From: Nitrospirota bacterium
GTDB taxonomy: Bacteria; Nitrospinota; Nitrospinia; Nitrospinales; Nitrospinaceae
DNA length: 9,464 nucleotides
Assembly: GCA_030600405.1 (NCBI GenBank)
Contig: JAUVMD010000029.1
Coordinates: 1 to 9,464 of the forward strand
Direction of reading: 5' to 3'
Position numbers and translations under genes: made by a program
The notes under the pieces: generated by a model
The model's database searches: none
Told to the model about the DNA's origin: nothing
The model's input: only the letters and a program-made list of their open reading frames with translations
In this document: positions 1-5,909 of the stretch, piece by piece
Layout: each line of letters starts with the position of its first letter
Numbering within the stretch: the first letter of the stretch is position 1

Positions 1-15
1 GATTATAGTATAATC
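1..15 (+). promoter_or_regulatory. Candidate promoter: consensus -10 inside a 15-bp palindrome
   Basis: Bases 9-14 are a perfect TATAAT. They lie in a perfect inverted repeat of 7 bp arms around a central G (GATTATA-G-TATAATC), so the minus strand also reads TATAAT at 7-2. Transcription to the right would start near base 21 and give a leader of about 33 nt before the ATG at 54. The -35 region lies outside the window and cannot be judged. The symmetry could mean a two-way promoter or an operator over the -10. The assignment to the downstream gene is inferred from position. Confidence 0.5.
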
Positions 16-53
16 TGGCCTCACCTTATCAACCTAATTAATAGAGATTTCCC

Positions 54-1016
54 ATGGCGATTGATGACAAAGAACTGGATGAATTGATGCCCGCCACCGA
101 GCTGAACTGGACGGAAGACGCCCGAGCCCGGATGCTGAATGTTCCCTTTTTCGTCCGTAAAAGTGTGGTGCGGGGGATCGAACAATACGCCAAGGATAAG
201 AGCATCGAAGTGATAGACGATAATGTAGTTTCTCGCGCCCGTCAGGAACGTGAAAGTGGAGCTATTGCGGAGGCGCAGGCCAAAAGGAAGACCCAGGAAC
301 AGGGCGAAACCAAAGAAGAGAAACAAGCGCCCCGCCAGTTTGTAAATTTTTCATTCTTCAAACTGGATCCGGCGTTTCGCCGTCTGCCGCAGGAAGAAAT
401 TGACAAGGGCAAAAAAGAATTAATGGAAGTGCTGGAGGAATACGATAACCGGGGTGACGTCATCCTGCTCAGCTACACGACCATGGGCATCCGCGCTGAT
501 GCAGAAATCCTGTTCTGGAGAGTTTCCCACCGGATGGAAAATTTTCAGGAGATGACCACCAAAATGTACCGCACCGGCCTGGGAAAATACCTTATCCAGA
601 CATACTCGTATTTTTCACAGACCAAGAGATCCATGTACATGGACATCTTTAATCCGGAGCATGAGGAAGACCGGACGCACATCATTCCCGGCAAAGCCAA
701 ATACCTGTTCATCTACCCCTTCACCAAGAAACGGGAATGGTACCTGCTCACCAAGTTCGCGCGGCAGGGCATCATGGACGAACATATTTTCATCGGCAAC
801 AAGTATCCCTCGGTCAAACTGAACACCACTTATTCCTTCGGCATCGACGACTACGAATTCGTGGTGGCGTTCGAAACCGATTCGCCCGACGACTTCGTCG
901 ATCTGGTCATGGACTTGAGGGAAACCGAAGGCAGCCGCTATACGCTGGAAGATACCCCGATTTTCACCTGCACCGCCATGTCCCTGGAAGATGCGGTGAA
1001 CAGCTTGGGAATCTAA
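54..1016 (+). CDS. PCP_red domain fused to a chlorite dismutase/HemQ-family haem protein
   Basis: A protein of 320 residues with two parts. Residues 18-63 (NWTEDARARM...VPFFVRK...IEQYAKD...VVSRAR) match the small PCP_red domain, known from the C-terminus of the light-independent protochlorophyllide reductase B subunit and from stand-alone proteins. A Gln/Glu/Lys-rich linker (64-94) leads into a chlorite dismutase-family domain (95-320). There YPFTKKREWYLL holds Tyr221, aligned with the catalytic tyrosine of coproheme decarboxylases, and MDEH holds the likely proximal haem ligand His244. Aligning by hand on the SFGIDD motif puts Leu256 at the distal position, which is Arg in true chlorite dismutases and Gln in Firmicutes HemQ. 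Oxygen-forming chlorite dismutation is therefore unlikely. A role in haem synthesis (coproheme decarboxylation) or an undescribed haem function is more plausible. The protein has no signal peptide and is probably cytoplasmic. The ATG has only a weak Shine-Dalgarno (AGAG). The gene appears to be transcribed alone, ending at a clear terminator. The family call is firm and the reaction is inferred. Confidence 0.9.
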   Translation: MAIDDKELDELMPATELNWTEDARARMLNVPFFVRKSVVRGIEQYAKDKSIEVIDDNVVSRARQERESGAIAEAQAKRKTQEQGETKEEKQAPRQFVNFSFFKLDPAFRRLPQEEIDKGKKELMEVLEEYDNRGDVILLSYTTMGIRADAEILFWRVSHRMENFQEMTTKMYRTGLGKYLIQTYSYFSQTKRSMYMDIFNPEHEEDRTHIIPGKAKYLFIYPFTKKREWYLLTKFARQGIMDEHIFIGNKYPSVKLNTTYSFGIDDYEFVVAFETDSPDDFVDLVMDLRETEGSRYTLEDTPIFTCTAMSLEDAVNSLGI

Positions 1017-1043
1017 TAGTAACGATATATTGAGTGATTCAAT

Positions 1044-1074
1044 AAAAGCCATCCCATGCGGGGCGGCTTTTTTT
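1044..1074. terminator. Rho-independent terminator, probably bidirectional
   Basis: AAAGCC (1045-1050) pairs with GGCTTT (1065-1070). The stem continues through CCC/GGG across a short A-C mismatch and a G-U-type pair, closing a 4-base ATGC loop. Seven T's (1068-1074) follow on the plus strand, 28 nt after the stop of the PCP_red/HemQ-like gene. Read on the minus strand the hairpin also ends in four U's, 24 nt beyond the stop of the MORN gene, so it can serve both convergent genes. Confidence 0.8.
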
Positions 1075-1097
1075 AGTGGGTGAGATTCAGTGCGTGG

Positions 1098-1781
1098 TCA
1101 CGCCAGCAATTGACCGTATTCCCATTGTCCTGCATAGACCTGGCCGCTCGCCAGAACATGAACTCCCTCGCCGTGGGGCAAATCATTTAGGAGCTGGCCC
1201 ATGTAGCGGTCGCCGTTAGCGTAATTGTATTTCCCTTTACCGGACATAGTATCTTCCCGGAACTCACCGGTATACGAATCCCCGCTGGCGTATACCATTT
1301 TTCCCTGCCCATCGGCCCTGCCGTATTTGAATTGCCCCGTATATTTGTCGCCGTTGGCGGAGGTGTAAATACCCATGCCATGAGGCATGCCGTTGATGAT
1401 CTGCCCTTCATACCTGTCGCCGTTGGGCCAGGAGCGGGTGAAGAAACCGTGTGCTTCCTCGGACTCCTGGGTGGACGAATGCGGGCCTCTTTCCGTTTCC
1501 CTATCCTGGGTAGGGTCTTCGGTTGAAAAAGGACGTTGGGAAGAATTGGAGGGTTGCTCATACTTAAATCTGGATCGCGAGCGGGTGCCATAGACTTTTT
1601 CCAGGAACTTATAGGCTTCCCCGATTTTCTGGAATTTCGCGTGGGCTTTTTTTTGGGCCTGGGTATCCTCCGATGGAAACCGGTCGGGGTGCCAGCGCTT
1701 GACCTCGGATTTATAGGCGCGTTTGATTTCCTTCCAGGAAGCGCCCGGCGGCAGTCTTAAAATGTCAAAATACTGCTTCAT
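1098..1781 (-). CDS. J-domain protein with C-terminal MORN repeats
   Basis: A protein of 227 residues. Residues 3-65 form a DnaJ-type J domain: YFDILRLPPGAS at the start, helix II basic residues, and the invariant HPD triad at 31-33 that stimulates the ATPase of Hsp70 (DnaK). A polar, low-complexity linker (66-110) follows. Then come MORN repeats with a strict 23-residue period starting at Asp122, 145, 168, 191 and 214 (D-x-Y-x-G-x-...-G-x-G...ANG), with the last one cut to 14 residues. A partial unit at 111-121 precedes them. There is no Gly/Phe region, zinc finger or DnaJ C-terminal domain, so this is a class III-type J protein that recruits DnaK to whatever the MORN surface binds, possibly membrane lipid or a protein partner. 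An AAGGA Shine-Dalgarno lies just before the ATG. It follows accD after 95 nt and ends at the shared terminator. The client is unknown. Confidence 0.85.
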   Translation of the reverse strand: MKQYFDILRLPPGASWKEIKRAYKSEVKRWHPDRFPSEDTQAQKKAHAKFQKIGEAYKFLEKVYGTRSRSRFKYEQPSNSSQRPFSTEDPTQDRETERGPHSSTQESEEAHGFFTRSWPNGDRYEGQIINGMPHGMGIYTSANGDKYTGQFKYGRADGQGKMVYASGDSYTGEFREDTMSGKGKYNYANGDRYMGQLLNDLPHGEGVHVLASGQVYAGQWEYGQLLA

Positions 1782-1876
1782 GATTCCTTGGCACAGTTCA
1801 AAGATAAAGTTAATTCTACTATTATCTATGAAATGTCAAAGAAAAATATGAAGTTTTTGGGAAAACAGGGGGATAT

Positions 1877-2791
1877 TTATTCCGTGTCGGCTTTTACAAT
1901 GTCGGCTTTTACAATGTCGGTTTTTACAATGTCGGTTTTTGCGATGGGGGTGTTTTTCATGTGGCTCAGCAGGTTATCCAAGTGGTTACGTAATTTTTTA
2001 CGGTGCACCACCTGATCGATCAGACCGTTCTCCAAAAGGAATTCGGAACGCTGGAAGCCCTCGGGGAGTTTTTGGCGGATGGTTTGTTCGATGACTCGCG
2101 GTCCGGCGAACCCGATCAGAGCGTTGGGCTCGGCGATAATGACATCCCCCAGAAACGCGAAACTGGCGGACACCCCGCCGGTGGTAGGATCGGCCAGAAC
2201 AGAAATGTAGGGCAGTTGGTTTTCCGCCAGACGATGCAGGGCGGCGGAGGTTTTCGCCATTTGCATGAGGGAGAGAATACCTTCCTGCATGCGTGCGCCG
2301 CCGGAACAGCTCACAATGATCACGGCTCGTTCCATTCGGATGGCCCGTTCAATGGCGCGGGTGATTTTCTCGCCCACCACCGAACCCATACTGCCTCCGA
2401 GGAAGAAGAAATCGAATACACAAAGTTCCACTTCATGATCGCCAATTTTTCCAGTGCCGCATACAATGGCATCGGTACTGCCTCCGGCTTTGAGTGAGGC
2501 TTTAATACGATCTTTGTATTTCTTTTTGTCCTTGAATTTAATCGGATCGGAGGAGGTCAGGTTATGATCGTGTTCCTCGAACGAATCGGGGTTGACCAAT
2601 AACCGGATACGATCCTTGGCCTTCATTCGGAAATGATGGTCGCATTTCGGGCAAATGTGGGCATTCTCGGCTAGTTCTCCTTCAAGAATCTGTTCCTTGC
2701 ATTGTTTGCACTCGACCCACGACGATTCCAGCTTTTTGGGGACTTTTTTCCCCATGCCGGTTCTCGATATGATTCTTTCCAACCAAGACAT
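1877..2791 (-). CDS. accD: Acetyl-CoA carboxylase carboxyltransferase subunit beta
   Basis: AccD pairs with AccA to move carboxyl from carboxy-biotin on BCCP to acetyl-CoA, giving malonyl-CoA, the committed step of fatty acid synthesis in the cytoplasm. The 304-residue product begins with the typical MSWLERI and has the four-cysteine zinc ribbon Cys28-x2-Cys31-x15-Cys47-x2-Cys50. The crotonase-like carboxyltransferase core follows, with FFFLGGSMGSVVGEK, the SGGARMQEG motif and DPTTGGVSASFA. The core ends around residue 280. The remaining tail is a run of near-identical five-residue units ((T/A)DIVK) encoded by a 15-bp tandem repeat, which is not normal for the family. accA is not in the window. 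The gene follows pssA after 71 nt and may belong to the same transcript. The ATG is preceded by GAAGG at a suitable distance. Confidence 0.97.
   Translation of the reverse strand: MSWLERIISRTGMGKKVPKKLESSWVECKQCKEQILEGELAENAHICPKCDHHFRMKAKDRIRLLVNPDSFEEHDHNLTSSDPIKFKDKKKYKDRIKASLKAGGSTDAIVCGTGKIGDHEVELCVFDFFFLGGSMGSVVGEKITRAIERAIRMERAVIIVSCSGGARMQEGILSLMQMAKTSAALHRLAENQLPYISVLADPTTGGVSASFAFLGDVIIAEPNALIGFAGPRVIEQTIRQKLPEGFQRSEFLLENGLIDQVVHRKKLRNHLDNLLSHMKNTPIAKTDIVKTDIVKADIVKADTE
1886..1945 (-). repeat. 15-bp tandem repeat (4 units) in the 3' end of accD
   Basis: Four adjacent 15-bp units lie at 1886-1900, 1901-1915, 1916-1930 and 1931-1945, with plus-strand pattern GTCGG-(C/T)TTTT-ACAAT. 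The first two are identical, the third differs at one base, and the fourth differs further (GCGAT in place of ACAAT). Because 15 is a multiple of three, the array is read in frame and adds repeated (T/A)DIVK units to the AccD C-terminus. It looks like slippage or a local duplication in a tolerant tail. Confidence 0.9.
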
Positions 2792-2862
2792 AATTCAGGC
2801 CTTCAAACTTGTAATTAATTGAAACAGGTTAATTTAAAAATGAAAACCACATCCACGTGGCA

Positions 2863-3627
2863 TTATTCATCCTGCTTGGTGATGGTCTCTTTCAAGTTTT
2901 GTGAATCAGAATTCCTGAAAAGAGAGAGCACAAGGTTTCCGGGACCCGCAATAGCATAAATAAAACTGAGGACAAACAGAGCCTCCCTCGGGATGGTGGC
3001 CAGGACATATATAAACAGAATGACGAACATAAACCGGGTAAAGGTCACCCGTTTTTTAAATTCAAATTTCTTGAATGCGGGGTATTTTATATTGCTCACC
3101 ATCAGGAAAGCGAGGAGGTAAACCACCGCAACCATGATCATGGGATCGAGTTTGGTTTTAAACAGATCCTCGAAAGCGATGACGATCGAAGCGATGACTG
3201 CCGCCGCCGCGGGAATGGGGAGCCCTATGAAGCTGTCTCCCGTCTTATCCGGTTTGGTTACATTAAAACGCGCCAGGCGTAGTGCTCCGCAGAGCAGGAA
3301 CAGAAAAGCGGCCATCCATCCCAGCCGGCCGAACGGTTGCAACACCCAGGCATAAGCGAGCAGGGCGGGCGCCATCCCGAAAGAAATAACATCGGCCAGA
3401 GAATCGTATTGCACCCCAAACGCGCTGGTAGTTTTGGTCAGGCGCGCCACTCTCCCATCCAGTGCGTCGAAAATAATGGCCACGACGATCGCTGCTCCCG
3501 CTACGAAAAACTTTTCATTCATAACGGATATGAACGCATAAAATCCGCAGAACACATTGCCCGTGGTGAACAGGCTTGGGAGAATATAGATGCCTTTTTT
3601 AAATGGAACTTTTGGAACCTTGTTCAT
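2863..3627 (-). CDS. pssA: CDP-diacylglycerol--serine O-phosphatidyltransferase
   Basis: A 254-residue integral membrane enzyme that joins CDP-diacylglycerol and L-serine to form phosphatidylserine and CMP. The CDP-alcohol phosphotransferase signature DGx2ARx8Gx3Dx3D is intact at residues 57-79: Asp57-Gly58, Ala61-Arg62, Gly71, Asp75 and Asp79. The acidic residues bind the catalytic metal. The N-terminus (ILPSLFTTGNVFCGFYA) is typical of the membrane type II (Bacillus-like) enzyme rather than the E. coli soluble form. About seven hydrophobic segments can be counted. Its start lies 3 nt after the psd stop, with no strong ribosome site of its own, so translation is probably coupled to psd. Psd acts on the product of PssA. 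The serine specificity rests on overall similarity and on the neighbour; other CDP-alcohol transferases share the signature. Confidence 0.95.
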   Translation of the reverse strand: MNKVPKVPFKKGIYILPSLFTTGNVFCGFYAFISVMNEKFFVAGAAIVVAIIFDALDGRVARLTKTTSAFGVQYDSLADVISFGMAPALLAYAWVLQPFGRLGWMAAFLFLLCGALRLARFNVTKPDKTGDSFIGLPIPAAAAVIASIVIAFEDLFKTKLDPMIMVAVVYLLAFLMVSNIKYPAFKKFEFKKRVTFTRFMFVILFIYVLATIPREALFVLSFIYAIAGPGNLVLSLFRNSDSQNLKETITKQDE

Positions 3628-3630
3628 GTT

Positions 3631-4260
3631 TTATTTTAGGTAGCCGATGATACTGCTTCCCCCGCTGACGTGATCGCCCAGGGAAACTTTGATCTCTGCA
3701 TTTAACGGCAAGAACAGGTCGACTCTGGAGCCAAAACGGATCAGACCGAACCGTTGCCCCAGATTATAATTATCACCTTCTTTGGCCCAACATACAATAC
3801 GTCGGGCGATTAAACCTGCAATTTGTTTGACCAGAACCTTTTCTTTGCCGGTATGAATGATCATGGCATTCTGCTCGTTGTCGAGCGAGGCTTTGTGGCT
3901 GGAGGCGTTCAGAAACTTCCCCTTGTTGTATTTGATCTGTTCAATGCGTCCCGCAACGGGGGTTCGTTGGACGTGCACATTAAAAACGTTCAGAAAAATA
4001 CTGATACGCCGGTAGGGCTCGTCCAGCAGGGCATCCTTTTCCTCAACGATTTCGACCACTTTGCCGTCGCCAGGAGAAACGATGACACGCCCCTCATTCG
4101 GAATAGCGCGGTCCGGGTCCCGGAAAAAATTAAGGACGAACAACAGGAGCAGGCCCGACACTCCCGCCAACCAGATGAGTGACGACAGGGCAAGCGCGAC
4201 AGTTAGGATGACTAGAGGGATGATAAATCTGTAACCATCGGAAGCGATGGGAATTCTCAT
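3631..4260 (-). CDS. psd: Phosphatidylserine decarboxylase proenzyme (short PSD-A type)
   Basis: This enzyme decarboxylates phosphatidylserine to phosphatidylethanolamine at the inner membrane, using a pyruvoyl group made by self-cleavage. At 209 residues it fits the short form of the family. An N-terminal hydrophobic stretch (about 13-45) anchors it. The conserved motifs FRDPDR (46-51), SPGDGKV (62-68) and NVFNVHVQRTP (91-101, with His96) follow. The processing site is the Gly177-Ser178 bond in IRFGSRVD, so Ser178 would become the pyruvoyl group on a 32-residue alpha chain. The ATG has a GGAG Shine-Dalgarno five bases upstream, inside the 13-nt gap to ilvC and within a CTCCGGAG palindrome. 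It sits directly before pssA, whose product supplies its substrate. The placement behind ilvC suggests co-transcription with branched-chain amino-acid genes. Confidence 0.96.
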   Translation of the reverse strand: MRIPIASDGYRFIIPLVILTVALALSSLIWLAGVSGLLLLFVLNFFRDPDRAIPNEGRVIVSPGDGKVVEIVEEKDALLDEPYRRISIFLNVFNVHVQRTPVAGRIEQIKYNKGKFLNASSHKASLDNEQNAMIIHTGKEKVLVKQIAGLIARRIVCWAKEGDNYNLGQRFGLIRFGSRVDLFLPLNAEIKVSLGDHVSGGSSIIGYLK

Positions 4261-4273
4261 TAGTACTCCGGAG

Positions 4274-5275
4274 CTACTTCAGTTTCTTACCGACGAAGGG
4301 CATCATTTTTCTCAAACGCTCACCGACATCTTCTATCATATGCTCAGAATCCTTTTTCAGCAAGGCGTTAAAAACAGGGCGGTTAGCCTGATTTTCGAGA
4401 ATGAATTCGCGGGCAAAACTGCCGCTTTGGATCTCGGAGAGGATTTTCCTCATTTCCGCACGGGTCTCTTCAGTGATCAGGCGTCGTCCCCGCGTTACGT
4501 CGCCATAGGCGGCGGTGGTGCTGATCGAGTAACGCATGTTGCCGATCCCACCCTCGTAAATGAGATCGACGATCAGCTTGAGTTCATGCAGGCACTCGAA
4601 ATAAGCCAGGTCGGGGCTGTAGCCGGCTTCGACCAGCGTGTCGAATCCGGCCCGGATCAGCTCGGTGACGCCGCCGCACAATACGGCCTGCTCGCCGAAC
4701 AGGTCGGTTTCGGTTTCTTCCTTAAAGCTGGTTTCCAGAACGCCGGCGCGGGTGCCACCGATTCCCTTGGCGTAAGCAAGAGCCACTTTCTGGGCATTTT
4801 TACTGACGTCCTGATAGATGGCCATGAGGCAGGGCACGCCCGCTCCCTGTTCATAGGTGCGGCGAACCAGGTGGCCCGGTCCTTTGGGCGCGACCATGAA
4901 TACGTCGACCGTGTCCGGCGGAACAACCTGACCGAAATGGATATTGAAACCGTGACCAAAAGCGATGGCATCGCCTTTTTTCAGGTGCGGAGCGATATCG
5001 TTCACATACATGGCCCGCTGTTTATCGTCCGGGATTAGGATCATGATGATGTCCGCCGCTTGGGCCGCTTCCGGAACCGTCATCACCTTGAGGCCGTCTT
5101 TTTCCGCCCGTTTCCAGAAAGCGCTCTCTTTGCGCAGGCCGACTACCACTTTGATCCCGCTGTCGTGCAGGTTGCGCGCGTGGGCGTGGCCCTGACTGCC
5201 GTAACCGATAATGGCGATGGTTTTGTTCTTGATGAGTTTAAGATCCGCGTCTTTATCGTAATATATCTTGGCCAA
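4274..5275 (-). CDS. ilvC: Ketol-acid reductoisomerase (class I), TTG start
   Basis: IlvC turns 2-acetolactate or 2-aceto-2-hydroxybutyrate into the dihydroxy acid by Mg-dependent alkyl migration and NADPH reduction, the second shared step of valine, leucine and isoleucine synthesis. The 333-residue length fits class I. The N-terminal Rossmann domain has [13 protein letters not shown] (24-36). The cofactor loop begins at Gly46-Leu47-Arg48. His108 and Lys131 lie in the usual active-site motifs (FGHGFN, APKGPGH). The metal ligands are Asp191/Glu195 (DLFGEQ) and Glu227/Glu231 (ECLHE). The usual ISNTAEYGD motif reads ISTTAAYGD here, a mild departure near the substrate pocket. The start codon is TTG, followed by the family-typical A-K-I-Y-Y, and a strong AAAGGAG site lies 7 nt before it. 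It follows ilvN after 32 nt and precedes psd by 13 nt. Confidence 0.98.
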   Translation of the reverse strand: MAKIYYDKDADLKLIKNKTIAIIGYGSQGHAHARNLHDSGIKVVVGLRKESAFWKRAEKDGLKVMTVPEAAQAADIIMILIPDDKQRAMYVNDIAPHLKKGDAIAFGHGFNIHFGQVVPPDTVDVFMVAPKGPGHLVRRTYEQGAGVPCLMAIYQDVSKNAQKVALAYAKGIGGTRAGVLETSFKEETETDLFGEQAVLCGGVTELIRAGFDTLVEAGYSPDLAYFECLHELKLIVDLIYEGGIGNMRYSISTTAAYGDVTRGRRLITEETRAEMRKILSEIQSGSFAREFILENQANRPVFNALLKKDSEHMIEDVGERLRKMMPFVGKKLK

Positions 5276-5282
5276 GGGATTT

Positions 5283-5289
5283 CTCCTTT
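5283..5289 (-). promoter_or_regulatory. Strong Shine-Dalgarno that fixes the TTG start of ilvC
   Basis: The minus strand reads AAAGGAG at 5289-5283, with a 7-nt spacer to TTG at 5275-5273. No ATG or GTG occurs near this point in the reading frame, and the next residues match the normal IlvC N-terminus. The TTG is therefore the real start. Confidence 0.85.
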
Positions 5290-5307
5290 ACTGTCTTTTA
5301 CTTTGAG

Positions 5308-5796
5308 TCAATTTATGGATTTCATTCCACGGCTGAGGGCGATGCGTCCGGATCGTACGATTTCCTTGATACCCAGCGGTCGTAACAGCTCCATGATTCC
5401 TTTCAATTTGCCCTCGTCCCCCGTTATTTCGACGGTGTAGGTGGCTGAGCTGACGTCGACCACCTTGGCCCGGAAGATTTCTACAATGCGCAGAATTTCC
5501 TCGCGGTTTTTCGGTTCGGCGTTCATTTTGATTAAAACCATTTCCCGATCGATGAAATTTTCCTCGGTCAGGTCGACAACCTTGATAATATCCACCAGCT
5601 TGTTGAGCTGTTTGGTGATCTGTTCAATTTTTTGATTATCGCCGCGGGTGACAATCGTCATCCGTGAAATATTAGGATCGTTGGTTTCCGCAACGTTCAG
5701 GCTCTCGATGTTGAATCCCCGGCCGCTGAACAGGCCGGAAATACGGGACAACACTCCGAACTTGTTGGATACCAAAACTGAAATTGTGTGTTGCAT
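5308..5796 (-). CDS. ilvN: Acetolactate synthase small (regulatory) subunit
   Basis: This is the regulatory subunit of acetohydroxyacid synthase. It activates the catalytic IlvB subunit and confers feedback inhibition by valine. I place the start at the ATG at 5796, giving 162 residues beginning MQHTISVLVSNKFGVLSR, the normal family N-terminus. A TTG at 5838 would add 14 residues that fall in a leader hairpin and match nothing in the family. Residues 3-76 form the ACT domain, with Asn11, Gly14 and Asn29 at the positions that bind valine in E. coli IlvH. The common Pro13 is Phe here. The C-terminal domain (about 80-158) is complete. The gene is first in its operon, 32 nt before ilvC. No ilvB lies upstream, where the divergent nth is found instead, so the catalytic subunit must be encoded elsewhere. 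Confidence 0.96.
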   Translation of the reverse strand: MQHTISVLVSNKFGVLSRISGLFSGRGFNIESLNVAETNDPNISRMTIVTRGDNQKIEQITKQLNKLVDIIKVVDLTEENFIDREMVLIKMNAEPKNREEILRIVEIFRAKVVDVSSATYTVEITGDEGKLKGIMELLRPLGIKEIVRSGRIALSRGMKSIN

Positions 5797-5821
5797 TGCC
5801 GTGCTGAATGTTGAAATTTGG

Positions 5822-5855
5822 GATTCGTTCGGACGCAAGGTCCAAACATTGAATC
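5822..5855 (-). promoter_or_regulatory. Bulged 13-bp hairpin in the ilvN leader
   Basis: On the minus strand GATTC (5855-5851), a 3-nt AAT bulge, GTTTGGAC (5847-5840), a 5-nt loop CTTGC and GTCCGAAC (5834-5827) run straight into GAATC (5826-5822). All 13 pairs form if one G-U is allowed. That one position is a mismatch on the plus strand, so the fold suits the ilvN mRNA better than the nth strand. It lies about 26 nt before the ilvN ATG. No U-run follows, so it is not a standard attenuator. A control element, an RNA-stabilising 5' hairpin or an operator are all possible. Confidence 0.5.
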
Positions 5856-5856
5856 G

Positions 5857-5864
5857 GTTATACT
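5857..5864. promoter_or_regulatory. Overlapping divergent -10-like elements for nth and ilvN
   Basis: The plus strand reads TATACT at 5859-5864 and the minus strand reads TATAAC at 5862-5857, each close to TATAAT. A plus-strand start near 5871 would give nth a leader of about 39 nt. A minus-strand start near 5850 would give ilvN a leader of about 54 nt. No convincing -35 hexamer is visible at 16-18 bp on either strand, so this is a suggestion only. Confidence 0.35.
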
Positions 5865-5909
5865 AACAAAAACTTAACGCGTTTTCTATACCATACCCTT
5901 TGATTTATT

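Noticed and set aside
54..1016. Simple annotation as chlorite dismutase involved in chlorite detoxification
   Set aside because: The aligned distal residue is Leu rather than Arg and an extra PCP_red domain is present, so that specific function is not supported.
1187..1591. Minus-strand frame of 134 codons within the J-MORN gene
   Set aside because: It is a shifted frame of the MORN-coding region. The regular 23-residue repeats exist only in the main frame.
1886..1945. CRISPR-like array
   Set aside because: The units are 15 bp with no spacers and lie in frame inside accD, so this is a simple tandem repeat.
1788..2015. Plus-strand frame of 75 codons with repeated (A/V)FTMS residues
   Set aside because: It is the antisense reading of the 15-bp repeat in accD with a non-ATG start. 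The accD frame explains the repeat.
2003..2497. Plus-strand open frame of 164 codons opposite accD
   Set aside because: It is antisense to conserved carboxyltransferase motifs, its composition is odd, and it has no family resemblance.
4247..5038. Long plus-strand open frame (263 codons) opposite ilvC
   Set aside because: It is fully antisense to a clear ilvC and shows no recognisable domain. It is the mirror frame of a well-conserved gene.
5797..5838. Longer ilvN beginning at TTG 5838
   Set aside because: The extra 14 residues have no match in the family, and the stretch forms part of the leader hairpin. ATG at 5796 gives the standard N-terminus.
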